From: Sphingomonas panacisoli
GTDB lineage: Bacteria > Pseudomonadota > Alphaproteobacteria > Sphingomonadales > Sphingomonadaceae
NCBI RefSeq assembly: GCF_007859635.1
Contig: NZ_CP042306.1
Location: 3,339,026-3,403,025, forward strand
Reading direction: 5' to 3'
Length of the DNA: 64,000 nucleotides
Position numbers and translations under genes: made by a program. How positions within the stretch are numbered: the stretch's first letter is position 1; each line of letters begins with the position of its first letter. Below the pieces are notes generated by a model. The model saw nothing but the letters and a program-made list of their open reading frames with translations, was not told the DNA's origin and did not search any database. Positions 46,138 through 54,716 of this stretch are shown here, in pieces.

Positions 46138-47094
46138 ATGACCGACGCCGCGATCGTGATCGACCAGCTCTCCAAAGTTTATGCAGGAGGCAAGCAGGCG
46201 CTCGACAACGTCTCGTTCGACGTGCCGCGGGGCAGCATCTTCGGGCTGTTGGGTCCCAACGGCGCCGGTAAGTCGACGCTGATCAACATCCTGGCGGGGC
46301 TGGTCAACAAGACCGGCGGCAAGGCGACGATCTGGGGCTTCGATATCGACGAGCATCCCAGGAACGCGAAGGCGTCGATCGGCATCGTCAATCAGGAGAT
46401 CACCTTCGACCCGTTCTTCACGCCGGTCGAAACCCTCGACATCCAGGCCGGCCTGTACGGTGTGCCCAAGGCCAAGCGCATCTCGATGGAGCTGCTGCGC
46501 GCGGTGCATCTCGAGGACAAGGCGAAGGCCTATGCGCGCACGTTGTCGGGCGGGATGAAGCGGCGGTTGATGGTGGCGAAGGCGATGGTCCATTCGCCGC
46601 CGGTCCTCGTCCTCGACGAGCCGACCGCTGGGGTCGATGTCGAACTCCGCCAGCAACTGTGGACCTACGTCAAGGAACTCAACGCGCGCGGCGTGACGAT
46701 CGTGCTGACCACGCACTATCTCGAGGAAGCCGAGCAATTGTGCGACCGCATCGCGATCATCAACCATGGCCGCGTCATCGCCAACGAACCGACCCGCGAT
46801 CTGGTCGGGATGGCGCAGGAAAAGGTCGTCGCGCTGACGGTGGACCGCGACGTGACCGAACCGCCCACCGCGGCGTGTTTCCAGAAGGTCGAGCTGAAGG
46901 GCGAGCGCGTCCTCGAAATCACCTATCGCAAGGATCAGGCGAATGCCGGCCAGGTGCTCGCGGCGGTGCAGGGCGACGGCTACGGCATCGTCGATGTCTC
47001 GACCAAGGAGCCCGATCTGGAGGACGTGTTCCTCAACCTGACCCGTTCTTCTCCCCTCCCGCTTGCGGGAGGGGTTGGGGGTGGGCCTGCGTAA
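46138..47094 (+). CDS. ABC transporter ATP-binding protein (YadG-like)
   Basis: A 318-residue cytoplasmic ATPase of an ABC transporter. Walker A is GPNGAGKSTLINILAG (about 39-54), the signature is TLSGGMKRRLMVAKAM, and Walker B is VLVLDEPTAGVDVELRQ. The C-terminal stretch after the domain (DQANAGQVLAAVQGDGYGIVDV) is usual for YadG-like proteins that pair with a YadH permease. No permease gene lies near; the following gene is the DUF559 element. The last 15 residues (RSSPLPLAGGVGGGPA) are encoded by the left inverted repeat of that element, so the original C-terminus has been replaced. Confidence 0.9.
   Translation: MTDAAIVIDQLSKVYAGGKQALDNVSFDVPRGSIFGLLGPNGAGKSTLINILAGLVNKTGGKATIWGFDIDEHPRNAKASIGIVNQEITFDPFFTPVETLDIQAGLYGVPKAKRISMELLRAVHLEDKAKAYARTLSGGMKRRLMVAKAMVHSPPVLVLDEPTAGVDVELRQQLWTYVKELNARGVTIVLTTHYLEEAEQLCDRIAIINHGRVIANEPTRDLVGMAQEKVVALTVDRDVTEPPTAACFQKVELKGERVLEITYRKDQANAGQVLAAVQGDGYGIVDVSTKEPDLEDVFLNLTRSSPLPLAGGVGGGPA
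47049..47089. repeat. Left inverted repeat of the DUF559 element
   Basis: Starts TTCTCCCCTCCCGCTTGCGG and ends GTGGGCCTG. It encodes the last residues and TAA-adjacent end of the ABC ATPase gene. The internal palindrome centres at 47062-47063. Confidence 0.9.
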
Positions 47095-47477
47095 TGGAAT
47101 GGCGCGCTCGCGATACGACGCGTGCGCGAGAACTGCGCAATCAGGCGACGCCACAAGAACGCACATTGTGGCGGTACCTAGGTGCGAGCAAATTAGGGCA
47201 TAAATTCAGCCGCCAAATGCCCATTGGCCCTTTCTTCGCCGACTTTGTCTGTCGCGGTGCAAAACTCGTTGTCGAACTGGATGGATACTCGCACGATCTG
47301 TCAGTCGAGGCTGACGCCCGGCGCGACCGCTACATGCAAGAGCAGGGATTTCAGGTGCTCCGGTTCAGCAACGAGGATGTGACCACGAATGTCGAAGGTA
47401 TCGTGAACACTATCGCCGCCGCACTTGCTAACAGGCCCCCCCCCAGCCCCTCCCGCAAGCGGGAGGGGAGAAGATGA
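47094..47477 (+). CDS. DUF559 (Vsr/endonuclease-like) protein
   Basis: A 127-residue protein of the DUF559 family, related to Vsr-type and PD-(D/E)XK nucleases. NQATPQERTLWRYL (16-29) and GHKFSRQMPIGPFFADFVC are the usual opening; putative metal residues are Asp50 and the E-L-D pair Glu61/Asp63 in KLVVELDGYSHDL, with a final QGFQVLRFSNEDV (85-97). Residues 114-127 (RPPPSPSRKREGRR) are encoded by the right inverted repeat. The ATG overlaps the ABC stop (TAATG), and its TGA overlaps the nadB ATG. Substrate is unknown; DUF559 proteins are proposed nucleases. Confidence 0.9.
   Translation: MEWRARDTTRARELRNQATPQERTLWRYLGASKLGHKFSRQMPIGPFFADFVCRGAKLVVELDGYSHDLSVEADARRDRYMQEQGFQVLRFSNEDVTTNVEGIVNTIAAALANRPPPSPSRKREGRR
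47432..47472. repeat. Right inverted repeat of the DUF559 element
   Basis: Starts CAGGCCCCCCCCCAGCCCC and ends GAGGGGAGAA. Supplies the DUF559 C-terminus and a GGGGAGAAG ribosome-binding site ahead of nadB (ATG 47474). The internal CCCCTCCCGC-AA-GCGGGAGGGG palindrome is intact. Confidence 0.9.
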
Positions 47478-49054
47478 CCCACCAATCCGACGTCCTGATC
47501 ATCGGCTCCGGCGCCGCCGGGCTGACCGCGGCGCTGAACCTCGCCGAGCGGTTCAAAGTCACCGTGCTCGCCAAGGGTGGGCTCGCCGAGGGATCGACCG
47601 CCTGGGCGCAGGGCGGGATCGCGGCGGTGCTCGAACCCGGCGACACGTTCGAAAGCCATATCGAGGACACGATGATCGCCGGGGCGGGGCTCAACGACCG
47701 TCGCACCGTCGAGTTCGTCGTCGAAGGCGCACCGCGCGCGATCGAGCGGCTGATCGAACTGGGCGTACCGTTCAACAAGGAAGCGGGCGACCTGCATTTG
47801 ACGCGCGAGGGCGGGCACAGCCATCGCCGCATCGTGCACGTCAACGACGCGACCGGCTGGGCGGTGCAAGAAGCGCTGCTCACCGCCGCGCGCGCGCACG
47901 CCAACATCACGCTCGTCCCGGACAAGGTCGTGATCGACCTCGCCACCAGTCGCCATGAGGAACGCTATTCGGGCGCGGGCAATGTTTGGGGCGTCTATGC
48001 CGTCGATCGCGCGAGCGGGCGCGTCGAGCTGTTCACCGCCAACGCGACGATCCTGGCGACGGGCGGGGCGGGGCGCACGTACCTGTTCTCGACCGCGCCG
48101 CGCGGGGCGACCGGGGACGGCATCGCGATGGCGTGGCGCGCCGGGTGCCGCATCTCGAACATGGAGATGATGCAGTTCCACCCGACCTGCCTTTACAATC
48201 TGGAGGTCAAGAACTTCCTGATCACCGAAGCGGTGCGCGGCGAGGGCGGGCAACTCAAGAACCCCAGGACCGGGCATCGCTTCATGCCCGATGTCGATCC
48301 CCGGGCCGAACTCGCCCCGCGAGATATCGTCGCGCGCGCGATCGACGCCGAGATCAAGCGCGACGGCCTGGACTACGTCCATCTCGACATCAGCCATATG
48401 GGCGCCGAGTTCGTCACGCACCACTTCCCGACGATCTACGAAAAGCTGCTCGGGCTCGGCATCGACATGACGAAAGAGCCGATCCCGGTCGTTCCCGCGC
48501 AGCATTATACGTGCGGCGGGATCATGATCGATCTCGACGGGCGGACCGATCTGCCGGGGCTCTATGCGGCGGGCGAGTGCACGCAATCCGGGCTGCACGG
48601 CGCCAATCGCCTCGCCAGCAACTCGCTGCTCGAATGCTTCGTCTTCGGGGAAAGCGCGGCGAAACACATCAACGCGCATTGGGATGCCCTGCCCGCGCCG
48701 CCGCCGATCCGCGCGTGGGACGAGAGCCGTGTCACCGATTCGGACGAGGAAGTCGTGATCCAGCAGAACTGGACCGAAATCCGCCGCTTCATGTGGAATT
48801 ATGTCGGCATCGTGCGGACGACGAAACGGCTCGAACGTGCCGCGCACCGCATCAAGATGCTGACCGACGAGGTCGGCGATTATTACGGCCATTTCCGCGT
48901 GACGCCCGACCTGATCGAACTGCGAAATCTGCTCCAGACCGCGGACCTAATCGTGCGCTCGGCACTCCACCGCCACGAATCGCGCGGGCTGCATTACACG
49001 CTCGATTATCCCGAAACGCTGCCGGTCGCGGTCGATACGATCCTGGTTCCGTGA
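47474..49054 (+). CDS. nadB: L-aspartate oxidase
   Basis: A 526-residue FAD enzyme that oxidises L-aspartate to iminoaspartate, first step of bacterial NAD synthesis. N-terminal FAD loop VLIIGSGAAGLTAALNLAE (6-24), then KGGLAEGSTAWAQGGIAAVL, the substrate segment GGHSHRRIVHVND, QFHPTCLYN, and the C-terminal YTCGGIMIDLDGRTDLPGLYAAGECTQSGLHGANRLASNS (seen in parts) are the family signatures. The ATG overlaps the DUF559 stop, so translation is coupled to the inserted element; its ribosome-binding site comes from the inverted repeat. nadA/nadC are not adjacent. Confidence 0.97.
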   Translation: MTHQSDVLIIGSGAAGLTAALNLAERFKVTVLAKGGLAEGSTAWAQGGIAAVLEPGDTFESHIEDTMIAGAGLNDRRTVEFVVEGAPRAIERLIELGVPFNKEAGDLHLTREGGHSHRRIVHVNDATGWAVQEALLTAARAHANITLVPDKVVIDLATSRHEERYSGAGNVWGVYAVDRASGRVELFTANATILATGGAGRTYLFSTAPRGATGDGIAMAWRAGCRISNMEMMQFHPTCLYNLEVKNFLITEAVRGEGGQLKNPRTGHRFMPDVDPRAELAPRDIVARAIDAEIKRDGLDYVHLDISHMGAEFVTHHFPTIYEKLLGLGIDMTKEPIPVVPAQHYTCGGIMIDLDGRTDLPGLYAAGECTQSGLHGANRLASNSLLECFVFGESAAKHINAHWDALPAPPPIRAWDESRVTDSDEEVVIQQNWTEIRRFMWNYVGIVRTTKRLERAAHRIKMLTDEVGDYYGHFRVTPDLIELRNLLQTADLIVRSALHRHESRGLHYTLDYPETLPVAVDTILVP

Positions 49055-49196
49055 TTCCTTCTGCCTTTCCAGCCGGTTGGGTTGCTCGACCCGCCGCTTT
49101 TCAGGCGCGGTTCATCGCTGGCGATGCAAGAAAAGGGATTCCTCAACCAAATCGGGGCGATACAGTATCTCCCGGTTAGTAGCGGGCGGGGGCCTC

Positions 49197-50294
49197 ATGG
49201 CGTATCCAGTGAAGCGTATCGGCAAGATTTTGATGGGCGTCGTCGCGGGTCTCGCGATCGCCGGGTGCGTGTCGGACAGCCGGCCGATTGCCCGCGCCGC
49301 GCCGCAAGCGGTCTATTACGCCGCACCCAAGCCGGTGGTGCAGCCGTTGCCGGTCAAGGCAAAGCCCAGGCCGCCCGAGGCGTTGGTGTCGCTCGTCCAG
49401 ATGCTGACGCGCGATTTCGGCGGCAAGGTCGGGATCGCGGTCAAGAGCCTCGACGAGGACTGGACGGTCGAATCGAACGGCGACATCAAGCTGCCGCAGC
49501 AAAGCGTGTCGAAATTGTGGGTCGCGATGACCGTGCTCGACGCGCGCGACGCCGGCAAGCTGAGCCTCGACGACCCGATCACGGTCAAAAAGGAAGACCT
49601 GACGCTGTTCAACCAGCCGATCGCTGCGCTGGTCAAGGATGCCGGCTATACGACGACCGTCGGCGAGCTGCTCCAGCGCGCGATGACGCAAAGCGACAAC
49701 ACCGCGAACGACCGCCTGTTGCAATATGTCGGCGGCCCAACCGTGGTCCGCGCGTTCCTAGCGAAGAAAGCGATCGCGGACATCCGCTTCGGCCCCGGCG
49801 AGCGCGCCTTGCAGAGCCTGACCGCCGGGATGGACTGGAAGCCTGAATATTCGAAGGGCAACGCGTTCGAGCGCGCGCGGTCGCAAATCCCCGCCTCGAC
49901 CCGGATGGATGCGTTCGAGCGCTACATCGCCGATCCGCCCGACGGCGCCGCCCCGCGCGCGATCGCGACGGCGCTGGCGCGGCTTAAGCGCGGCGAGTTG
50001 CTCTCGCCCAATTCGACGCAATATCTGATCGGCACGATGGAATCGTCGCGCACCGGCAAGCTGCGCATGCGCGGCGCCGTACCGGAGGGCTGGACGTTCG
50101 GACACAAGACCGGGACCGGCCAGAACTTCAGCGGCCGGACCGCCGGCTATAACGACGTCGGCTTCCTGGTCTCGCCCACCGGCAAGACCTTCACGATCGC
50201 AGTGATGATCGGCGACACGAACAAGACGATCCCCGAACGCCAGGCGCTGATGCAGGCGGTGGTGCTGGGCGTGGTGACCAATTACCGCTGGTAA
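49197..50294 (+). CDS. Class A beta-lactamase-like serine hydrolase lipoprotein
   Basis: A 365-residue envelope lipoprotein (signal ending LAIAGC, about residue 21) with a serine-hydrolase domain of the class A type. The S-x-x-K motif is QQSVSKLWVAM (about 101-111), SDN is MTQSDNTANDRL, and KTG is FGHKTGTGQNF. The omega-loop region reads WKPEYSKGN rather than the usual ExxLN, so the deacylating glutamate environment differs. It may be a beta-lactamase-like hydrolase or a peptidase of peptidoglycan; resistance cannot be claimed. ATG 49197 is the start with a GGGGGCC site. Confidence 0.75.
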   Translation: MAYPVKRIGKILMGVVAGLAIAGCVSDSRPIARAAPQAVYYAAPKPVVQPLPVKAKPRPPEALVSLVQMLTRDFGGKVGIAVKSLDEDWTVESNGDIKLPQQSVSKLWVAMTVLDARDAGKLSLDDPITVKKEDLTLFNQPIAALVKDAGYTTTVGELLQRAMTQSDNTANDRLLQYVGGPTVVRAFLAKKAIADIRFGPGERALQSLTAGMDWKPEYSKGNAFERARSQIPASTRMDAFERYIADPPDGAAPRAIATALARLKRGELLSPNSTQYLIGTMESSRTGKLRMRGAVPEGWTFGHKTGTGQNFSGRTAGYNDVGFLVSPTGKTFTIAVMIGDTNKTIPERQALMQAVVLGVVTNYRW

Positions 50295-50383
50295 GCTGTG
50301 GTGCCGGCGCGCGCCTTGACAAGATCGGGAGGGGCGGACATAGGCGCGCCTCCCGTCCGCTGGCCGTCAGGCCCGACGCGAGT

Positions 50384-50458
<75 letters not shown>

Positions 50459-50461
50459 TTT

Positions 50462-51745
50462 TTATTTCATCACCTTGAGAAGTTCGTCCACTTCGCATGT
50501 CGCGAACGCGGCGAAATTGTCGGCGATGCCATAGGGCAACAACAATGTCCGGTCATGGACCATCGCGCCGCAACTATAAACGACATTCGGGACATAGCCG
50601 TCGCGTTCTTTGGACGACGGGCTGAGGATCGGTTCGGCGGTGCGGGCGAGAATCTTCGACGGGTCTTGCTTGTCGAGCAACGCCGCACCCATCGAGTAAT
50701 TGCGCACCAGCCCGACGCCATGCGTAATGACCAGCCAGCCTTCGTCGAGTTCGATCGGCGACCCGCAATTGCCCATCTGGCACAATTCCCAGGAGAATTT
50801 CGGGCTGATCAGCTTGTCGCCGCCTTCCCAGGTGTAGAGGTCGTCGGAGAACATCAGCCAGATGCTTTCATTGTCCTGCCGCCCGAGCATCGCGTAGCGC
50901 CCGTCGATCTTGCGCGGAAACAGCGCCATGCCCTTGCTGTTCTCGGCGGCCGCGCCTTTCAGCGGCTGCATCTCGAACTCGCGCCAGCTGAACCCGCGCA
51001 GCATCTCCGATCGCGTCGCGCGGCCGTCGAACGCGGTGTAGGTGCCGAGATGATCGACCGTGCCGTCGTCGTTGACGAAGCAGCACAGGCGCAGATCCTC
51101 GATCCCCTGGCGCTGGCTTTCGGTGACCGGGAAGAGGACGCTTTCGGACGGATCGCGGCTGTCCTCGCAAATGATCCGGGTAATGTTGTCTCCGGGGATG
51201 TCGGCATCGTCGATCCGCGGCGACACGGCGTTGCGTGCCGCCTTGTCGATGACGAACCCGTCCTTCCTGCTCCAATGGCCGGTGCGGAAGGTGACCGACG
51301 ACACGTGCCCTTCGCCGATCCCGCGCAGCGATAGCAGGATGCGGACGGCGCCGTCGGGCACGTCCTCCTGGCGCGGGTGGGGGACCATGCTGGGGTTGAA
51401 CAAAGCGGCGGCCTCGAACGAATATTCCTCGCTGAAATAGGCGCCGAGCACGAGTTTGGTTTCGTCGTCCGCCTTGGCCGCGGCCGGCACGATCTTGGCG
51501 ATCTCCTCATAGCGGCGCAGCAGGATATTCTTGAGGTCGCGGTGGCGATGCCGCAGCGGCGCGACCACGCGCTCGCGATCGGCGGCGAGCGCATCGGGCG
51601 ACATCGCCATGACCGCCTCGACAATGCGTTCGGTGCGCGATCCCTGGTCGGCGAAACTCGACGGATATTGCGGATCGAACGGCCGGATCACGGTGCGGCT
51701 CGCATCGGGCGCGAGATGAACCTTCGAATGCTTCAGCAGCGCCAT
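50462..51745 (-). CDS. GH130-family glycosidase/phosphorylase
   Basis: A 427-residue five-bladed beta-propeller enzyme of the GH130 group, whose members phosphorolyse or hydrolyse beta-mannosides and N-glycan-like glycans. ILLSLRGIGEGHVSSVTFRTG, EDLRLCCFVNDDG and the C-terminal NCGSPIELDEGWLVITHGVGLVRNYSMGAALLD match, and acidic residues around DDGTVDHLGTYTAFDG fit the propeller active site. It should be cytosolic as no signal peptide is present. ATG 51745 is the start; the gene ends three bases after the tRNA. The particular substrate is not determinable. Confidence 0.85.
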   Translation of the reverse strand: MALLKHSKVHLAPDASRTVIRPFDPQYPSSFADQGSRTERIVEAVMAMSPDALAADRERVVAPLRHRHRDLKNILLRRYEEIAKIVPAAAKADDETKLVLGAYFSEEYSFEAAALFNPSMVPHPRQEDVPDGAVRILLSLRGIGEGHVSSVTFRTGHWSRKDGFVIDKAARNAVSPRIDDADIPGDNITRIICEDSRDPSESVLFPVTESQRQGIEDLRLCCFVNDDGTVDHLGTYTAFDGRATRSEMLRGFSWREFEMQPLKGAAAENSKGMALFPRKIDGRYAMLGRQDNESIWLMFSDDLYTWEGGDKLISPKFSWELCQMGNCGSPIELDEGWLVITHGVGLVRNYSMGAALLDKQDPSKILARTAEPILSPSSKERDGYVPNVVYSCGAMVHDRTLLLPYGIADNFAAFATCEVDELLKVMK

Positions 51746-51796
51746 GCGGGTCCTCGTCTTGGTGTCGAGGCTATACGCACGAGACCTGATTTTGGA

Positions 51797-52375
51797 TCAG
51801 CGGCCGGTGCGATCCACCAGCGGCGCGAACCGCGCGACTTGTTTGCCGATCATGCACAATTGCTCCATCACCGCCGGATCGGTGACGCCGCCCTGGTCGT
51901 CGAACTTCGTGATCTGGGTGTTGATCGCCGCGGCGAAGGGCGTCGGCCAGCCGCGCAAGGCATGGACGATCGAGCGCAGCGCCGCGATCGTGCTGCCCGT
52001 CGCCTGCCAACCATAAGCTGTCGCGATCAATCCGACCGGCATGTCGGCGAGATAGGGCCGCGCGTCCTTCGCGGTTTCCTCGAGCAGATCGAGCGCGTTC
52101 TTCACCACACCCGAAATGCTGCCGTGATAGCCCGGGCTGGCGATGATGAGCGCCGATGCATCCCGCACCGCGGCGACGAAATCCTGCTCGTGGTGCGTCC
52201 GCGTCGTGCTGCGGGGGTCGTAGAGCGGCAGCCGCGCCATGTCCTCGCCACCGAACAGCCGCGTGCGGAACCCTTCGCGCCCCGCCGCATCCAGCGCGAT
52301 CCGCAAGGCGCGTTCGGTCGACGACACCGCGCCGATCGTCCCGCCAATTCCCACCACCAGCGGCGCGTCGGCCAT
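51797..52375 (-). CDS. NADPH-dependent FMN reductase
   Basis: A 192-residue flavodoxin-like protein of the NADPH-dependent FMN reductase/Azo-reductase family. The FMN-phosphate loop is GIGGTIGAVSSTERAL (9-24); SALIIASPGYHGSISGVVKNALD (about 74-96) and GLIATAYGWQATGS are typical. It would provide reduced flavin, or act on quinones; the role is open. It is divergent from the PBP gene at 52562, with a shared upstream region carrying palindromes. Confidence 0.88.
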   Translation of the reverse strand: MADAPLVVGIGGTIGAVSSTERALRIALDAAGREGFRTRLFGGEDMARLPLYDPRSTTRTHHEQDFVAAVRDASALIIASPGYHGSISGVVKNALDLLEETAKDARPYLADMPVGLIATAYGWQATGSTIAALRSIVHALRGWPTPFAAAINTQITKFDDQGGVTDPAVMEQLCMIGKQVARFAPLVDRTGR

Positions 52376-52527
52376 GCTCGTCGATTCCCTGCCGCGCCGT
52401 GCGGTGGGTCTGCGATAGCCGCCCGCACGCCTGCGCTCAACGTGAAGACTGTGCGAACCATGTCATTTCGGTTAAACGGGTCACCACGTGGGCGACTTGC
52501 ATCATCTGTGTTACTCAAGTAATACGC

Positions 52528-52542
52528 CCAACGGCCCGTTGG
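52528..52542. promoter_or_regulatory. Palindromes upstream of the PBP gene
   Basis: CCAACGG-C-CCGTTGG (52528-52542) is a perfect 7-1-7 dyad 20 bp before the ATG. Just upstream lies TTACT-CA-AGTAA (about 52511-52522), another short dyad. Either could be an operator or a hairpin blocking the start; nothing more can be said. Confidence 0.35.
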
Positions 52543-52561
52543 CCGTGTGGATTTTACTTTA

Positions 52562-54634
52562 ATGCGTGACGACCCGATGGATGCCGTTGGCAAGCCCGAC
52601 CCTCGCTGGGGCGCGCATATCGCGTATCCCGCCGAAGCCGAGCCGCCCAATCCGTTCGACGGCATTCCCCCGCTCGATTATCCGGGCGCGACCAAGCCGC
52701 TCAAGAAGAAGCGCCGCTGGGGCCGCATTGCGATCCGGTCGCTGGCGGTCATGGTCATCCTGTTCGTGTTGCTGGTCGCCTGGCTCGCGGTCACCGCGCC
52801 TCTGTCGAAATCGCTCCAGCCGCCGACGCCGCCCTCGATCACGCTGCTTGCCAGCGACGGGTCGCCGATCGCCAAGCGCGGCGCGTTGGTCGGCAAGCCG
52901 GTCGATGCGTCGAAGCTGCCCAAATACGTGACCGGCGCGTTCATTTCGGTCGAGGATCGGCGCTTCTATTCGCATTGGGGCGTCGATCCTTGGGGCATGG
53001 GTCGCGCGCTGTTCCGTAACATCGGCGCGGGCGGCGTGCGCGAGGGCGCGAGCACGATCACGCAGCAGCTGGCCAAGAACGCGTTCCTCGATTCGGACCG
53101 GACCGCCGGGCGCAAGCTGCGCGAGGTCTTCATCGCCTTCTGGCTCGAGGCCTGGCTGACGAAGAACGAGATTCTGTCGCGCTACCTGTCGAACGTCTAT
53201 TTCGGCGACAACGTCTATGGGCTGACCGCGGCGGCCGAGCATTATTTCGATTGCGAGCCGAGCCAGCTGACGATCAGCCAGGCGGCGATGTTGGCGGGGC
53301 TGGTGAAGGCGCCGTCGAAGCTCGCGCCGACCGGCAATCTCAAAGGTGCGCGGGCGCGCGAGCAAGTCGTGCTGGCGACGATGGTCGATACCGGCGTGCT
53401 GACCAAGGCGCAGGCGGCGGGGATCAGGCCCGCGACGCCGCAGCCGCGCCCGGTCAAGCTGGTCCCCGACGGGACGTATTTCGCCGACTGGGTGCTGCCC
53501 GAAGCGCGCGATACGGCGGGCGATCTCAGCCGGGAATCGACCGTCACCACCACGCTCGACCGGCGGCTGCAAAAGGCCGCCGAGCGCGCGATCAAGCGCG
53601 CGGGGCTCAAACAGGCGCAGATCGCGATCGTCGCGATGCGCCCCGACGGCCGCGTCGTCGCGATGGTCGGCGGCAAGGATTATGCCGCCAGCCCGTTCAA
53701 CCGCGCGACCCAGGCGCGTCGTCAGCCGGGGTCGGCGTTCAAGCTGTTCGTCTACCTCGCCGCCATGCGCGCGGGGCTTACGCCCGACGACATGATCGAG
53801 GACGAACCGGTGACGATCGCCGGCTGGAGCCCGAAGAACAGCGACGGCCGCTACGAAGGCAAGATCACGCTGCGCCGCGCGTTCCAGAAATCGTCGAACG
53901 TCGCCGCCGCGCGGCTGATCCAGAAGGTCGGGGTCGATGCGGTGATCAAGGCGGCGCGCGACTTGGGCATTTCGACCCCGTTGCCGCACGAAGCGACGAT
54001 CGCACTCGGCACAGCGACCGGCTCGCTGCTCGAACTGACCAGCGCGTTCGCGGCGGTGGCCGGCGACGGTTATCCGGTCGGCGCGCGCGGGATCGACGGC
54101 ACCGACGATAAGAGCTGGTACGACCGGCTGGTCGGCTCGCGCACCGCGCTGGGCGGCACCATCCGCGACGAAATGCTCGATTTGTTATCGGCATCGGCGA
54201 CCTCAGGTACGGGCCGCGAGGCGGCTCTGTCGGTACCCACTTACGGCAAGACCGGAACGACGCAGGATTCGCGCGATGCCCTATTCGTCGGCTTCGCGCG
54301 CGACCTCGTCGTCGGCGTGTGGGTCGGCAACGACGACAACAGTCCCAATGCCGGGCTGTCGGGCGGCGGCGTGCCGGCGCGGGTGTGGAAGGACTTCATG
54401 CAACAGGCGCTGGGCATCGCTCCGCCGCCGCCACCTCCGCCAGTGGCCGAGCCCGATGACGGCAATTCGACCGACGGCAACCTGACGATCGATCCGGGCA
54501 TTGGACCGGTGCCGGTCGAGGGTAGCCTGGAAGGGCTGGGGATGAACGTCCAGGTCAAGAAGGACGGCACGATCCGCATCGCCCCCGCGCCCGATACCGG
54601 CGATCGCCCGCCGCGGCCGCCGTCGCAGCAATAG
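52562..54634 (+). CDS. Class A penicillin-binding protein (PBP1A family)
   Basis: A 690-residue bifunctional peptidoglycan synthase. One membrane helix (about residues 55-76) precedes a GT51 glycosyltransferase domain with EDRRFYSHWGVDPWGM and EGASTITQQLAKNAFL. The transpeptidase shows the active serine in RQPGSAFKLFVYL (SxxK), SSNVA (SxN), and YGKTGTTQDSRDA (KTG). The C-terminal tail is Pro-rich and acidic. Start is ATG 52562; a GTG five codons upstream is possible, and no clear ribosome-binding site lies before either. Its length is short compared with PBP1A of E. coli. Confidence 0.93.
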   Translation: MRDDPMDAVGKPDPRWGAHIAYPAEAEPPNPFDGIPPLDYPGATKPLKKKRRWGRIAIRSLAVMVILFVLLVAWLAVTAPLSKSLQPPTPPSITLLASDGSPIAKRGALVGKPVDASKLPKYVTGAFISVEDRRFYSHWGVDPWGMGRALFRNIGAGGVREGASTITQQLAKNAFLDSDRTAGRKLREVFIAFWLEAWLTKNEILSRYLSNVYFGDNVYGLTAAAEHYFDCEPSQLTISQAAMLAGLVKAPSKLAPTGNLKGARAREQVVLATMVDTGVLTKAQAAGIRPATPQPRPVKLVPDGTYFADWVLPEARDTAGDLSRESTVTTTLDRRLQKAAERAIKRAGLKQAQIAIVAMRPDGRVVAMVGGKDYAASPFNRATQARRQPGSAFKLFVYLAAMRAGLTPDDMIEDEPVTIAGWSPKNSDGRYEGKITLRRAFQKSSNVAAARLIQKVGVDAVIKAARDLGISTPLPHEATIALGTATGSLLELTSAFAAVAGDGYPVGARGIDGTDDKSWYDRLVGSRTALGGTIRDEMLDLLSASATSGTGREAALSVPTYGKTGTTQDSRDALFVGFARDLVVGVWVGNDDNSPNAGLSGGGVPARVWKDFMQQALGIAPPPPPPPVAEPDDGNSTDGNLTIDPGIGPVPVEGSLEGLGMNVQVKKDGTIRIAPAPDTGDRPPRPPSQQ

Positions 54635-54636
54635 CT

Positions 54637-54657
54637 CCCCTCCGTGAAAGGGAGGGG
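54637..54657. repeat. Short hairpin after the PBP gene
   Basis: CCCCTCC (54637-54643) pairs with GGAGGGG (54651-54657) across a 7-base loop, immediately after the PBP stop. No T-run follows. It resembles the CTCCCC-type hairpins at 28835 and 47049 and may be a fragment of the same repeat type or a weak terminator. Confidence 0.5.
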
Positions 54658-54716
54658 AATGTGAAGCATACCGATTGGGGCTTTTCCTCCGACCATGACT
54701 GGTGAAGGAAGAGTTC

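Larger units (their letters stand above)
47049..47472. mobile_element. 424-bp DUF559 gene flanked by 41-bp inverted repeats
   Basis: The 41-bp arms 47049-47089 and 47432-47472 are reverse complements with two mismatches. Each contains an internal 22-bp palindrome (CCCCTCCCGC-TT-GCGGGAGGGG). The 342-bp centre carries only the DUF559 gene. The composition of the centre is lower in GC than its surroundings. No target-site duplication was found. It behaves like a compact insertion between the ABC ATPase gene and nadB; mobility is inferred from the structure, not demonstrated. Confidence 0.7.

Noticed and set aside
47041..47480. Target-site duplication around the DUF559 element
   Set aside because: The bases flanking the two arms (CCCGTTC and GATGACCC) show no matching direct repeat, so classical transposition is not supported by this evidence.
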